DNA of 64,000 nucleotides from Streptomyces sp. DI166 (GTDB taxonomy: Bacteria > Actinomycetota > Actinomycetes > Streptomycetales > Streptomycetaceae): assembly GCF_900091315.1 (NCBI RefSeq), contig NZ_FLSP01000001.1, positions 1 to 64,000 of the forward strand, read 5' to 3'. A program made the translations under genes and the position numbers. Shown here in pieces: positions 43,068 through 52,503 of the stretch; position 1 is the stretch's first letter, and each line of letters opens with the position of its first letter. The notes under the pieces are model-generated. The model did not search any database, was not told where the DNA came from, and saw only the letters and a program-made list of their open reading frames with translations.

Positions 43068-43799
43068 ATGAAGAAGGACCCGGTACCGGGCCCGGCGCGA
43101 CGCGCGAGCGACCGGGGGCGGCACGGCAGGCTCAGCAGGGAGCGGGTGCTGGCCGCCGCACTGGAACTGGTCGACCGCGACGGCCTCTCCGCTCTCAGCA
43201 TGCGCCGCCTGGGCGCCGAACTCGGCGTCGAGGCCATGGCCCTCTACCGCTACGCGGCCGGAAAGGACGCGCTGCTCGACGGACTGGTCGAGGCCCTGTA
43301 CCTGGAACTGGAGGACCGGCTCGCGGACACGGCGGCGCCTGCGCCGAGCCCCGGCTCCGGGAAACCCGAATGGCGGGCCGACCTCCAGCGCATCGCCCTG
43401 ATGACCTACGAGGTCTGCCTCGCCCACCCCGAGGTGGTGCCGCTCATCGCCACGCGCATGATGGCGGTTCCGCTGGCCCGCAGGCCGCTGGCCGTCCTCA
43501 GGAACCATGAGCGGGTGCTGGCCCTTCTCAAGGGCGCCGGCTTCGACGAGGAGCGGACCGCCGCCGTCTTCCACGCCTTCACCGCATGGGTCCTCGGCTA
43601 TGTGTCCGTGGAACTGCGGGCCATGGTCGACAACCCCGACGAGCCGGACCCCGCCTTCCGGCTCGGCCTGCACCGCATGCCGTCCAACGAGGTCCCCACC
43701 CTTCGCGCGATCACCCCGGTCCTCGCCGAGCGGGGCGGACCCGACGCCCTGGCGGCCGGGGTGGACGCGGTGGTCGACCGCTTCGTCGACGGGAACTGA
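43068..43799 (+). CDS. TetR family regulator, probable repressor of the glycan cluster
   Basis: 243 aa. The N-terminal DNA-binding domain (about 20-75) has LSRERVLAAALELVDRDG and LGAELGVEAMALYRYAAGKD, the classic TetR pattern. A TetR_C-type helical ligand domain follows. GGGAGAGGG precedes ATG 43068; an in-frame start at 43038 is weaker. It adjoins operator D, the fourth copy of the palindrome found in front of the glycan units, so it is the obvious candidate to bind all four. Convergent with the NUDIX gene 17 bp on. Confidence 0.87.
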   Translation: MKKDPVPGPARRASDRGRHGRLSRERVLAAALELVDRDGLSALSMRRLGAELGVEAMALYRYAAGKDALLDGLVEALYLELEDRLADTAAPAPSPGSGKPEWRADLQRIALMTYEVCLAHPEVVPLIATRMMAVPLARRPLAVLRNHERVLALLKGAGFDEERTAAVFHAFTAWVLGYVSVELRAMVDNPDEPDPAFRLGLHRMPSNEVPTLRAITPVLAERGGPDALAAGVDAVVDRFVDGN

Positions 43800-43816
43800 C
43801 CGGCGCTCGGAGACGG

Positions 43817-44491
43817 TCAGCGCGCGAACGGCCCCTCCAGCGCCGCCCATTGCAGCAGCATGATCGTCTTGGCGTCGGCGATCTCCCCGGTCCGGATCAT
43901 CTCCAGGGCCCGGGTGAAGGGCAGTTCGAGGATCTCGATGTCCTCGCCCTCCTCGTCCAGGCCACCGCCCTCATGGGTACGGGTGGACGGCCCGTACTCG
44001 GCGGCGTAGAAACTGACCCGCTCGGTGACCGAACCGGGGCTCATGTAGACGTCGAAGACGTGCCGCACCGCGCCGATGGTGTGGCCGGTCTCCTCCACCA
44101 CCTCGCGCCGCACGGCGATCTCGGGGTGCTCGTCCTCGTCGTCGAGCAGTCCGCCCGGGGTCTCGATCAGCATCCCGTCGGGGTGGCCGTTGACATAGAC
44201 GGGGAACCGGAACTGCCGGGTGAGCAGCACGGTTTCGCGCCGCGGGTCGTACAGCAGCATCGTGGCGCCGTTGCCGCGGTCGTGGGTCTCGCGCTCCTGG
44301 GTGGACCAGGTGCCGTCGGCGTGCCGGAAGTCGAAGGTGGTGGTGCGCTCGACGTACCAGTGGCTGGAGAGCAGCTTCACGTCCCGCACCTTCACGCGCG
44401 GGTTGCCGGTGAGATCGAGGCCGGTCCGGTCGAGTCCGGTGCGGCCGCGGCGGTCGGGGGTGTCGATTCCGGGCACGGGAGAAGTGGTCAT
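43817..44491 (-). CDS. NUDIX hydrolase, ADP-ribose/NDP-sugar pyrophosphatase-like
   Basis: 224 aa. The Nudix box spans GLLDDEDEHPEIAVRREVVE plus ETG at about 123-145, fitting Gx5Ex7REUxEExGU. Flanking sequence (VKLLSSHWYVERTTTFDF, VLLTRQFRFPVYVNGH) resembles NudK/ADP-ribose pyrophosphatase proteins that hydrolyse nucleotide sugars. Its start overlaps the stop of the upstream phosphoribosyltransferase by 4 nt, so the two are one operon. A link to the glycan cluster (NDP-sugar control) is possible but unsupported. Confidence 0.87.
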   Translation of the reverse strand: MTTSPVPGIDTPDRRGRTGLDRTGLDLTGNPRVKVRDVKLLSSHWYVERTTTFDFRHADGTWSTQERETHDRGNGATMLLYDPRRETVLLTRQFRFPVYVNGHPDGMLIETPGGLLDDEDEHPEIAVRREVVEETGHTIGAVRHVFDVYMSPGSVTERVSFYAAEYGPSTRTHEGGGLDEEGEDIEILELPFTRALEMIRTGEIADAKTIMLLQWAALEGPFAR

Positions 44492-45162
44492 GCCCCGCTT
44501 CTACCATCCCCGCCCGCTCGGCCCGCGGCGTCCGCGTGCAGCGCGGCCAGCACATCGGCATCGGTGAGCTGCGCGAAGTCGTCGTACCAGAGCCCCACGG
44601 CGATGAAGTCGACCGGCTGGTGCGGGCAGATCACCTCGTCGGCCTCCCGGCTCATCAGCGCCACGCCCTCCGGGGAGCCGACCGGCACCGCGAGCAGTGT
44701 CCGCGCGGGCGACCGGCGCCGGATCCAGCGCAGCGCGGCCCGCGCCGTCGCTCCGGTGGCGAGCCCGTCGTCGACCACGACGACGGTACGTCCGCGCAGG
44801 TCGAGGGCGGGACGGCCGTGCCGGTACCGCTCCTCCCGGCGCCGCAGCTCGGCCCGTTCACGGGCCACCACGGGGGCCAGCTCGTCCTCGGTGAGCCCGA
44901 GGTGCGCGAGCGTCCCCGCGTCGAACACCGGAGGATCGTCCCCGCAGATCGCGCCGACCCCCAGCTCCTCCTGGAAGGGCGCCCCGATCTTGCGGGCGAC
45001 CAGCACATCGAGCGGCGCGCCGAGCGCGCGGGCGACCTCCTCGGCCACCGTCACCCCGCCCCGGGGCAGCGCGAGCACCAGGGGATCCCCCAGATCGCCC
45101 CGTTCCCGCAGCTCGCGGGCGAGTTCCCGCCCCGCGTGCCGCCGGTCCCGGTACAGAGCCAT
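44488..45162 (-). CDS. Phosphoribosyltransferase-domain protein
   Basis: 224 aa. PRTase type I fold with LVLALPRGGVTVAEEVARAL early and the PRPP-binding loop TVVVVDDGLATGATA at about 120-134. Members of this actinobacterial family (often fused to or beside hydrolases) have no assigned substrate. ATG 45162 is preferred with GGGG 8 nt upstream; GTG 45171 would add three residues. It is coupled to the NUDIX gene downstream. Confidence 0.85.
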   Translation of the reverse strand: MALYRDRRHAGRELARELRERGDLGDPLVLALPRGGVTVAEEVARALGAPLDVLVARKIGAPFQEELGVGAICGDDPPVFDAGTLAHLGLTEDELAPVVARERAELRRREERYRHGRPALDLRGRTVVVVDDGLATGATARAALRWIRRRSPARTLLAVPVGSPEGVALMSREADEVICPHQPVDFIAVGLWYDDFAQLTDADVLAALHADAAGRAGGDGRSGA

Positions 45163-45203
45163 GGTGGTCACCCCGCAGAAGTGCCTCACTCACAGCATAC
45201 GAA

Positions 45204-45238
45204 AAGGGCCCTCACGGACTCCCGTCCGCGAAGACCCT

Positions 45239-45239
<1 letters not shown>
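45204..45239 (-). terminator. Terminator of the second tRNA-Pro
   Basis: In the leftward RNA, 45239-45224 pairs with 45219-45204 over 16 positions (three of them G-U) around a 4-nt loop, followed by TT-rich sequence. It starts 8 nt after the tRNA. Confidence 0.75.
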
Positions 45240-45324
<85 letters not shown>

Positions 45325-45420
45325 GATCGCACCGTGCGGTGCGTGATCGCGCGAACAGCACTTTACCCCACACCGGGGCCCAGCCCGAAGCGGGCACCGG
45401 GGCGAGGCAGAATCGGGCGT

Positions 45421-45921
45421 ATGGGCAGCGCATCGTCGAACGCACGGGACCGGGACGCCGAGGGGCGGGCGCGCAACGCGCGGCCCCGGGACGGACTCGG
45501 TCGGCCCCTGCCGTACGGCGCCGAGGGCGTGCCCCGGCAGCCCGAGGGGATCGTACGGGCGCCGGAGGAGTCGGTCGCCGAGGCGCAGGAGCTGCTGGAC
45601 GCCGGCAGGCCGTTCCACGCCCACGAGGTCTTCGAGGACGCCTGGAAGTCGGGGCCCGAGGAGGAGCGTGAGCTGTGGCGGGGGCTCGCCCAGCTCGCCG
45701 TGGGGCTCACCCATGCCGCCCGCGGCAATGTCACCGGCGGGGCCCGGCTGCTGCGGCGCGGCGCGGGCGCCGTCGAGGAGTGGGCGGCGGGCTCGGGACG
45801 GGAGCGGCCGTACGGGATGGATCTGGCCGGGGTGACGGACTGGGCGCGGCGGCTGGCCTCGGAGGTGGAGGGCGGTACCGCGGTGATCGACGCCGTGGAG
45901 CGCGCGCCCCGGCTGCGTTAG
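45421..45921 (+). CDS. DUF309 family protein
   Basis: 166 aa. The family signature LDAGRPFHAHEVFEDAWKSG (F-H-x-HE..E..W) at about residues 60-79 and LWRGLAQLAVGLTHAARGN follow a disordered charged N-terminus. DUF309 is a small helical family of unknown function, fairly constant in actinomycetes. CAGAAT ends 7 nt before the ATG with no Shine-Dalgarno, so the mRNA is probably leaderless. Confidence 0.87.
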   Translation: MGSASSNARDRDAEGRARNARPRDGLGRPLPYGAEGVPRQPEGIVRAPEESVAEAQELLDAGRPFHAHEVFEDAWKSGPEEERELWRGLAQLAVGLTHAARGNVTGGARLLRRGAGAVEEWAAGSGRERPYGMDLAGVTDWARRLASEVEGGTAVIDAVERAPRLR

Positions 45922-45967
45922 CGCGGGCGGTGTCGGGGCCGTCGCGGGGGTGCGGCAGACTCGGGGC

Positions 45968-46741
45968 GTGCGAACCATTCATGTGATCGGCATCGGCGCG
46001 GGCGACCCCGACCAGCTCACCCTCCAGGCGGTCCGGGCGCTGCGGGACACGGACGTCTTCTTCGTCCTGGACAAGGGCGAGGTGAAATCGGACCTCACGC
46101 AGTTGCGCCGGGACCTGCTGGACGCACATGTGCCCGAGGGCACGTACCGCGTGGTCGAGGCGCGCGACCCGGAACGGGACCGCAAGGCCGGGGGTTCCGC
46201 CTACTCCCCCGCGGTCGGCGACTGGCGCTCCGCCCGCGCCGGGATCTACGAGCGGATGATCACCGAGGAGCTGGGCGAGGAGCAGACCGGGGCCTTCCTG
46301 GTGTGGGGCGATCCGGCGCTGTACGACAGCACGCTCGGCATTCTGGAGGAAGTGCTGGGGCGGGGGCGGGTGACCTTCGCGTACGACGTGATTCCCGGGA
46401 TCAGCAGTGTCTCCGCGCTCGTCGCCCGGCACCGGACGGGGCTGAATCGGGTCGCCCGGCCCGTGCAGATCACCACCGGGCGGCGGCTCGCCGAGGGGTT
46501 CCCGGAGGGCGTGGACGACGTGGTGGTGATGCTGGACGCCCACCAGACCTTCCGGCAGTACGCCGACCAGGACATCGATATCTACTGGGGCGCGTACATC
46601 GGCACCCCGGACGAGATCCTCGACTCCGGTCCGATCGCGGAGGCGGCGCCCCGGATCGAGCGGCTGCGGGCCGAGGCCCGGGAGCGCAAGGGCTGGATCA
46701 TGGACACCTACCTGCTCCGCCGGAACCCCCGCGAGGTCTGA
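45968..46741 (+). CDS. cobF: Precorrin-6A synthase (deacetylating)
   Basis: 257 aa, the usual CobF length. A TP-methylase (SAM-dependent corrin methyltransferase) with [17 protein letters not shown] at the N-terminus, [19 protein letters not shown] in the substrate cleft, and [15 protein letters not shown]. CobF methylates C-1 of precorrin-5 with loss of acetate in the aerobic cobalamin pathway. A -10-like CAGACT ends 6 nt before the GTG start, with no ribosome site, so translation is probably leaderless. cobK lies 2.6 kb downstream on the other strand. Confidence 0.9.
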   Translation: MRTIHVIGIGAGDPDQLTLQAVRALRDTDVFFVLDKGEVKSDLTQLRRDLLDAHVPEGTYRVVEARDPERDRKAGGSAYSPAVGDWRSARAGIYERMITEELGEEQTGAFLVWGDPALYDSTLGILEEVLGRGRVTFAYDVIPGISSVSALVARHRTGLNRVARPVQITTGRRLAEGFPEGVDDVVVMLDAHQTFRQYADQDIDIYWGAYIGTPDEILDSGPIAEAAPRIERLRAEARERKGWIMDTYLLRRNPREV

Positions 46742-46799
46742 GCCACCCGCGCGGTCCGCCCGGCATGCGGGGCACGGCCGCCGGTGTGATCGTTTCCTC

Positions 46800-48881
46800 G
46801 TGACAGTCGCCGAGGACACCGCACGGCCGCCTGCCGCCGAGCAGCCCCCCGTGCTGGACGCGCGCCGCCGCAACATCGTCTTCGGGACGATCGTGCTCGG
46901 CATGCTGCTGGCCGCCCTGGACCAGACGATCGTCGGCACCGCGCTGCCGACGATCGTGTCGGACCTGGGCGGGGCGGAGCACATGTCGTGGGTGGTGACG
47001 TCCTATCTGCTCGCCGAGACGGTCTCGACGGTCCTGGTCGGCAAGTTCGGTGACATGTTCGGCCGCAAGGTCGTCTTCCAGGTCTCGGCGATCGTGTTCA
47101 TCACGGGCTCGTTCCTGTGCGGCCTGGCGGGCAACATGACGCTGCTGATCGTGTGGCGGGCGATGCAGGGCGTCGGCGCGGGCGGGCTCATGGTCACGTC
47201 GATGGCGCTGATCGCCGATGTGATCCCGCTGCGCGAGCGCGGCAAGTACCAGGGCGCGATCGGCGCGGTGTTCGGGGTGGCGACGGTCATCGGGCCGCTG
47301 CTGGGCGGCCTGTTCACGGACCATCTGTCCTGGCGCTGGGCGTTCTACGTCAACGTCCCCATCGCCGTCCTCGTCGTGTTCGCCGCGGCCCGCACGATCC
47401 CGGTCGTGAAGGCCGCCGCCCGCCCCCTCATCGACTACCTGGGCATCGCCTTCGTCTCGGTCGGTGCCAGCGCGCTGATCCTGGCGACGAGTTGGGGCGG
47501 CAACGAGTACGCGTGGGGCTCGGGCGTCATCATCGGTCTGTTCGTGGGCGGGGTGATCGCCCTCGGCCTGTTCTGCTGGGTGGAGACGCGGGCGGCCGAA
47601 CCCATGCTGCCCATGCGGCTGTTCGGCAACCCGGTCTTCACCGTGTGCTCGGTGCTGAGCTTCATCGTCGGCTTCGCCATGCTCGGCGCGATGACGTTCC
47701 TGCCGAGCTACCTCCAGTACGTCGACGGCGACTCCGCCACGATCTCCGGCGTACGGACGCTGCCGATGGTGATCGGCCTGCTGATCGCGTCGGTGTTCAG
47801 CGGCAACGTGGTCAGCAAGACCGGCAAGTACCGGCTGTTCCCGGTCGTCGGCTCGCTGGTGATGGCGGTCGGCCTGTACCTGATGTCCCTGATGGGGCCG
47901 TCGACCGGGGCGTGGCGGGAGTCGCTGTACATGTTCGTGCTCGGCACCGGCATCGGCCTGTGCATGCAGGTGCTGACGATCGCCGTGCAGAACACCGTCG
48001 ACTACGCCGACCTCGGCACCGCGACCTCCGGGGTCACCTTCTTCCGTACGCTCGGCAGTTCCTTCGGTACGGCCGTCTTCGGCACGATCTACACCAACAG
48101 CCTCGCCCCGAACCTGCGCCAAGGCATCGCCGAGGCGTCCCAGGTGCCCGGTGCGGACCCGGCGGTCGTGGCCCGGGCGGCGACGAGCCCGGAGGGCCTG
48201 CACGAGCTGCCCCCCGACGTCGCCGCGCCGATCGTCGACGCCTACGCGGACACCCTCCAGACGGTGTTCCTGTGGACGGTGCCGGTGGCGGCGCTGGGCT
48301 TCGTCGTCTCGCTCTTCCTCAAGCAGGTGCAGCTTCGCGACAGCGCCCGCATGGGCTCGACCGACATGGGCGAGGGCTTCGCCCAGCCGCGCGGCGCCGA
48401 CTCGCAGGCGGTGCTGGAGGCGTCGGTCGCGAAGATCATCGGCAGTACGGACCTGGACACCGCGCGTCGGCTGGTGCTGAACTCCGACACCCGGCTCGAC
48501 GTGGCCGGAGCCTGGGCGGTGATGCAGGTGGAGCTGCTGCACCGGGTGGTCGGGCACGCCAGTCTCGGCCTGATCGCGGCCCGCCGCCGTGTGCCTCCGG
48601 AGGTGCTGCTCCCGGTGTTCGACCGCATGGTGGACGAGGGGTATCTGACCCGCGACGGCTCCCTGCTCTCCCACACCCCGGCGGGCGCCCGCGAGGCCGA
48701 GGTCATCTCCCGCGCGTGGGGCGCCTGGCTGGCCCAGCAGGTCGAACAGGACATCGGCCGCCCCTCCAACGAGGCCCTGCGCGCCGCCGTCGACTCCATC
48801 GCCAAACGCCTGCTGATCGAGGACCTCAGCAGCGGCCTGCCGAGCAGCCTCGGGGAGCGTGCGGCGGTCGGCGCCCGCTGA
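46800..48881 (+). CDS. MFS DHA2 (EmrB/QacA) transporter with C-terminal winged-helix-like domain
   Basis: 693 aa. A 14-helix DHA2 core with [19 protein letters not shown] (motif in helix 1) and [14 protein letters not shown] (motif A). The core ends near residue 510 ([12 protein letters not shown]). The remaining roughly 180 soluble residues ([40 protein letters not shown]) read as a MarR-like winged helix. Family members export drugs and metabolites by proton antiport. The fusion could let the domain sense substrate at the membrane. GTG start at 46800, 58 bp after cobF. Confidence 0.83.
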   Translation: MTVAEDTARPPAAEQPPVLDARRRNIVFGTIVLGMLLAALDQTIVGTALPTIVSDLGGAEHMSWVVTSYLLAETVSTVLVGKFGDMFGRKVVFQVSAIVFITGSFLCGLAGNMTLLIVWRAMQGVGAGGLMVTSMALIADVIPLRERGKYQGAIGAVFGVATVIGPLLGGLFTDHLSWRWAFYVNVPIAVLVVFAAARTIPVVKAAARPLIDYLGIAFVSVGASALILATSWGGNEYAWGSGVIIGLFVGGVIALGLFCWVETRAAEPMLPMRLFGNPVFTVCSVLSFIVGFAMLGAMTFLPSYLQYVDGDSATISGVRTLPMVIGLLIASVFSGNVVSKTGKYRLFPVVGSLVMAVGLYLMSLMGPSTGAWRESLYMFVLGTGIGLCMQVLTIAVQNTVDYADLGTATSGVTFFRTLGSSFGTAVFGTIYTNSLAPNLRQGIAEASQVPGADPAVVARAATSPEGLHELPPDVAAPIVDAYADTLQTVFLWTVPVAALGFVVSLFLKQVQLRDSARMGSTDMGEGFAQPRGADSQAVLEASVAKIIGSTDLDTARRLVLNSDTRLDVAGAWAVMQVELLHRVVGHASLGLIAARRRVPPEVLLPVFDRMVDEGYLTRDGSLLSHTPAGAREAEVISRAWGAWLAQQVEQDIGRPSNEALRAAVDSIAKRLLIEDLSSGLPSSLGERAAVGAR

Positions 48882-48888
48882 AAGTCGG

Positions 48889-48918
48889 TTGCCACCGGAC
48901 GGCCGCCCCGCCCATGAT
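48889..48918 (+). promoter_or_regulatory. Promoter of the zinc-ribbon protein gene
   Basis: -35 TTGCCA (48889-48894), 18-nt spacer, -10 CATGAT (48913-48918). The -10 ends 6 nt before the ATG at 48925, so the mRNA should be leaderless. Confidence 0.55.
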
Positions 48919-48924
48919 CGCCCC

Positions 48925-49332
48925 ATGTCCCCGGCCCCCGCCCGCTTCCACGACCCCGGCGCCACGCGGTACGACTTCCGCGACTCGATCCTGGTCCGCT
49001 GCCCGCGCTGCGCCCGGCTCGCCCGTTTCGAGCACGCCCGGGTGATCTGCCGTTCCTGCGGCCGGTGCGGGCCCGCCGCCAACGGCACCTGGCCCGCGCT
49101 GTGGCTGCGGACCGGGACCCGGCACGGTGAGCTCTGGGCGTACAACCTGGAACACCTCGATCTGATCCGCCGCTTCGTCGCGGCGGACCTGCGCGAACGC
49201 GACCCCTGGTACGAGCACGGCCGCAAGATGACCGTGGTGGCCAGGCTGCCGGCCTGGGTCAAGCTCGCGAAGAACCGCACGGAGGTACTGCGCGTGATCG
49301 ACCGGATGCGGGCGTCGGTCGTGGCGGACTGA
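48925..49332 (+). CDS. Zinc-ribbon protein of unknown function
   Basis: 135 aa. CPRC (about residues 24-27) and CRSC (about 40-43) form a C-x2-C...C-x2-C zinc ribbon near the N-terminus. The rest (NGTWPALWLRTGTRHGELWAY, LPAWVKLAKNRTEVL) has conserved aromatics but no recognised family. Codon bias is like that of the neighbours. Probably a small nucleic-acid or protein-binding factor; no function assigned. Confidence 0.7.
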   Translation: MSPAPARFHDPGATRYDFRDSILVRCPRCARLARFEHARVICRSCGRCGPAANGTWPALWLRTGTRHGELWAYNLEHLDLIRRFVAADLRERDPWYEHGRKMTVVARLPAWVKLAKNRTEVLRVIDRMRASVVAD

Positions 49333-49347
49333 GCCCGGCCCGCGGCG

Positions 49348-50088
49348 TCACCCCACCCCCAGCCGCGCCAGCACCCCCGCCACATCCGGTACCGCCTCCA
49401 CGCCCTCCGGCAGTGCGGGGCGCTGGACGACGACCACCGGCAGCGCCAGCCGTCGTGCCGCTGTCAGCTTCGCCGAGGTGGCCGTTCCGCCGCTGTCCTT
49501 GGTCACCAGCACGTCGATGCAGTGGGCCGAGAGCAGGGCCGTCTCCTCGTCCGCGGTGAACGGGCCCCGGGCCAGGAGGACTTCGGTGCGGGGTGGGAGC
49601 GGGGGGTCCGGGGGTTCCACGGAGCGTACGACGAAGTGCAGGTCGGTCAGGTGGGCGAAGGCGGGCAGGCCCAGACGGCCGGTGGTGAGGAAGATCCGGC
49701 GGCCCAGGGCCGGGAGCAGGTCGGCCGCCGCCGACAGGGACGGCACCGGGCTCCAGCGGTCCTCCGGGCCCGGCTGCCAGCCCGGGCGGCGCAGGACGAC
49801 CGACGGGACGCCGGTCGCCGCCGCGGCGCGGGCCGCGTTCGACGTGATCTCCTCGGCGAACGGGTGTGTGGCGTCGACCAGGGCGTCCACCCGCTCCTCG
49901 CGCAGCCACCGCGCCAGTCCCTCCGCGCCACCGAAGCCCCCGATGCGCACCTCGCCGGTGACGGTCCCCGGGCGGGACACACGGCCCGCGAGCGAGGTGG
50001 TGACCCGGAGGCCCGGCAGGGCGGTGAGCGCGGCGGCGAGTTCTCGGGCCTCGGTGGTGCCGCCGAGGATCAGGACGTGCGGGGACAT
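49348..50088 (-). CDS. cobK: Precorrin-6A reductase
   Basis: 246 aa, normal CobK/CbiJ length. HVLILGGTTEARELAAAL at the N-terminus (NADPH binding), VDALVDATHPFAEEITSNAA at about residues 68-87 and TKDSGGTATSAKL near the end are CobK/CbiJ motifs. It reduces precorrin-6A to precorrin-6B. A -10-like TAGGCT (50100-50095 on the minus strand) ends 6 nt before the start. Convergent with the zinc-ribbon gene. Confidence 0.92.
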   Translation of the reverse strand: MSPHVLILGGTTEARELAAALTALPGLRVTTSLAGRVSRPGTVTGEVRIGGFGGAEGLARWLREERVDALVDATHPFAEEITSNAARAAAATGVPSVVLRRPGWQPGPEDRWSPVPSLSAAADLLPALGRRIFLTTGRLGLPAFAHLTDLHFVVRSVEPPDPPLPPRTEVLLARGPFTADEETALLSAHCIDVLVTKDSGGTATSAKLTAARRLALPVVVVQRPALPEGVEAVPDVAGVLARLGVG

Positions 50089-50229
50089 GGGGTGAGCCTA
50101 CGGTCACCCGGCGCCGACGGCACTCCCCGTCGGCGAACTCTATGAACACAAACGATCAGACGGTGTTCCCCGCCCTCCGACGCTGCCTAGCATCGCGCCC
50201 CGACGTCGAGGAAGACGAGGAGAAGCGCC

Positions 50230-51630
50230 TTGAACGGGACGACAACACGCGCACTGAGACAGGGACTTGCCGCCTGCCTGGCCGCCCTGGCCATCGGCGC
50301 CCTCACCGGGGCCGCACCGGCGGGCGCGGCCACGAGCGGCCCCACCCCCACCCCCTGCCCGGCACCGCTCGAAGCCGAGGCCACCTGCTACACCGGGCAG
50401 GACGCCAACGGCGCCCACTACGCCATCGCCGTCCCCCGCGACTGGAACGGCTCCCTCGTCGTCCACGCCCACGGCGGCCCCGACCTGGGCGCGGCGTCCG
50501 ACCCCAAGCGCAGCGTCGACGACCTGGGCCGCTGGTCGGTGATGGTGGACCAGGGGTACGCGTGGGCCGGTTCGTCGTACCGGCGCGGCGGTTACGGCAC
50601 GCGGATGGCCGCGGCGGACACCGAGAGCGTACGGCGGCTGTTCGTCGAGGAGTTCGGCGAGCCGGAGCGGACGTATGTGCACGGGCAGTCGTGGGGCGGG
50701 AACGTCGCCGCGAAGGTCGCCGAGACCTACCGCGGCCACTACGACGGCGCCCTGCTCACCAACGGTGTGCTGGGCGGCGGCTCGCGCGGCTACGACTACC
50801 GGGTCGACCTGCGCGTGGTCTACCAGTACTACTGCAGGAACCATCCGCGGCCGAGCGAACGCCAGTACCCGCTGTGGCAGGGCCTGCGCGCCGGTTCCAC
50901 GATGACCTCGGCGGGTCTGCGCGCCCGGCTCCAGGAGTGCACGGGCTACGCCTCGGCCCCGGAGGACCGTACGGCCGAGCAGCAGCGGAACCTCGACGAC
51001 ATCCTCGGGGTCACCGGCATCCCGGAGCGCACCCTGGAGTCGCATCTGCGGTTCGCGACCTTCACCTTCCGCGACATCGTGCACGAGCGGCTCGGCGGCC
51101 GGAACCCGTTCTCCAACCGGGGCGTGCGCTACTCCGGTTCGCACGACGACGCCGCTCTGAACGCCGGGGTGGAGCGCTTCTCCGCCGATCCCACAGCGGT
51201 GCGGGACCTGTCCTACGACAGCGACCTGACCGGCGACGTCCGTGTCCCCGTCCTCACCCTGCACGCCATCGACGATCCGACGGCCTTCGTGGAGCACGAG
51301 TCGGCGTACCGGGAGACGCTCCGGGGCGCGGGCAGGGAGCGGCACCTGGTGCAGACGTTCACCCGGGAGTCCGAGCACAGCGAGCTGAGCGGCGCGGAGT
51401 ACGCGGCCTCGATCGCGGCGCTGGACCGCTGGGTGCGGACCGGGATACGGCCGACGCCGAGGTCGGTCGCGGCCTCGTGCTCGGGCGCCTGCTTCTACGA
51501 CACCGGCTTCCGGCCCGGCTCCTACGCCTCGCGGGTCGAGCCCCGGCCGGGCGGGCTGCGGTGGCCGGCCATGTCGGCGGCGCGGGAGCGGGCGTGGAGT
51601 CACGTCCCCGGGATCGGTATCGCTCCCTGA
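50230..51630 (+). CDS. Secreted alpha/beta hydrolase
   Basis: 466 aa. Sec signal peptide (residues about 1-34, ending AGAATSG), then an alpha/beta hydrolase core with the nucleophile elbow GQSWGG (Ser154) and a TLHAIDDPTAF segment carrying the acidic residue. Cysteines at the extremes suggest disulphides in the mature enzyme. It resembles secreted S9/S33 tripeptidyl-type hydrolases, but the substrate is unclear. The TTG start at 50230 has GGAG upstream. Divergent from cobK. Confidence 0.78.
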   Translation: MNGTTTRALRQGLAACLAALAIGALTGAAPAGAATSGPTPTPCPAPLEAEATCYTGQDANGAHYAIAVPRDWNGSLVVHAHGGPDLGAASDPKRSVDDLGRWSVMVDQGYAWAGSSYRRGGYGTRMAAADTESVRRLFVEEFGEPERTYVHGQSWGGNVAAKVAETYRGHYDGALLTNGVLGGGSRGYDYRVDLRVVYQYYCRNHPRPSERQYPLWQGLRAGSTMTSAGLRARLQECTGYASAPEDRTAEQQRNLDDILGVTGIPERTLESHLRFATFTFRDIVHERLGGRNPFSNRGVRYSGSHDDAALNAGVERFSADPTAVRDLSYDSDLTGDVRVPVLTLHAIDDPTAFVEHESAYRETLRGAGRERHLVQTFTRESEHSELSGAEYAASIAALDRWVRTGIRPTPRSVAASCSGACFYDTGFRPGSYASRVEPRPGGLRWPAMSAARERAWSHVPGIGIAP

Positions 51631-51646
51631 GTGCCGGCCAGGGGCA

Positions 51647-52420
51647 TCACGGCAGCAGGAGCTGCACCCCGCCCACCACGGTCGCCGCGATGACGAGCTG
51701 CTCGAACAGCCGCTGGTTGATCCGGTTCACAGCCCACTTGCCGATCAACGCGCCGGGCACCACGAACGCCACGAGCGCGGCGTCAAGGAGCAGCGAGTTC
51801 CCGTCGATCAGGCCGAGCCCCGCGCTGAAGGGCACCTTGGACACGTTGACGATCAGGAAGAAGAAGGCTGAGGTGCCCAGGAAGCCCAGCTTCCGGAAGC
51901 CCGCCGAGAGGAGGTACAGCGACATCACCGGGCCGCCCGCGTTGGCGACCATGGTGGTGAATCCGCCGAGCACTCCGTAGGAACGGGCCTTGATCCGGCC
52001 GCCGCGGGTGACCACGGCGTCCGGGTCCGGCTCGGTCTCGGCGGCCCGGCGCCGCCACACCGTCACCGCCGCCATCATCAGCAGGATCGCCCCGATCGAG
52101 GTCCGGACGGCGCCGTCGTCGGCCCACATCAGGAACACCGTGCCGACGACGACTCCGGCCGCGACCGCCGGGAACAGCCGCCACAGCGTGGGCCAGTGGG
52201 CGTGCCGGCGGTAGGTGAGGACGGCGAGCACGTCACCGGCGATCAGCAGCGGGAGCAGTACGCCCGTGGAGGCGCGGGCGGGCAGCACCGCGGCGAAGAT
52301 CGCCAGGCTGACCGTGTTGGCCCCGCTCACGGCGGTCTTCGAGAAGCCGACCAGCAGCGCCGCGAAGGCGAGCGCGGCGAACTGCCAGCCGGTGATGTGC
52401 CACAGCGTCATCGTGTCCAT
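51647..52420 (-). CDS. TauE/SafE family permease
   Basis: 257 aa with about 8 membrane helices. The SKTAVSGANTVSLAIFAAVL segment in the first helices and GGFTTMVANAGGPVMSLYLL in the second half are the paired TauE/SafE repeats. The family exports sulfite, sulfoacetate or related anions; the substrate is unknown. ATG 52420 is used; an in-frame ATG nine bases on is an alternative. The -10-like TAGCAT lies 10 nt upstream. Convergent with 50230. Confidence 0.87.
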   Translation of the reverse strand: MDTMTLWHITGWQFAALAFAALLVGFSKTAVSGANTVSLAIFAAVLPARASTGVLLPLLIAGDVLAVLTYRRHAHWPTLWRLFPAVAAGVVVGTVFLMWADDGAVRTSIGAILLMMAAVTVWRRRAAETEPDPDAVVTRGGRIKARSYGVLGGFTTMVANAGGPVMSLYLLSAGFRKLGFLGTSAFFFLIVNVSKVPFSAGLGLIDGNSLLLDAALVAFVVPGALIGKWAVNRINQRLFEQLVIAATVVGGVQLLLP

Positions 52421-52503
52421 GCGGGGACCGATGCTATGCACATTCAATCAACGCCGTCAGAGCCGTCTCATCAGGTGACAGGCCGGGAACCGGGGCCGGG
52501 TGT

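Noticed and set aside
46698..49385. 895-codon frame antisense to the MFS exporter
   Set aside because: Low-complexity His/Arg/Gly/Ala composition and no motifs, opposite a well-supported 14-helix transporter.
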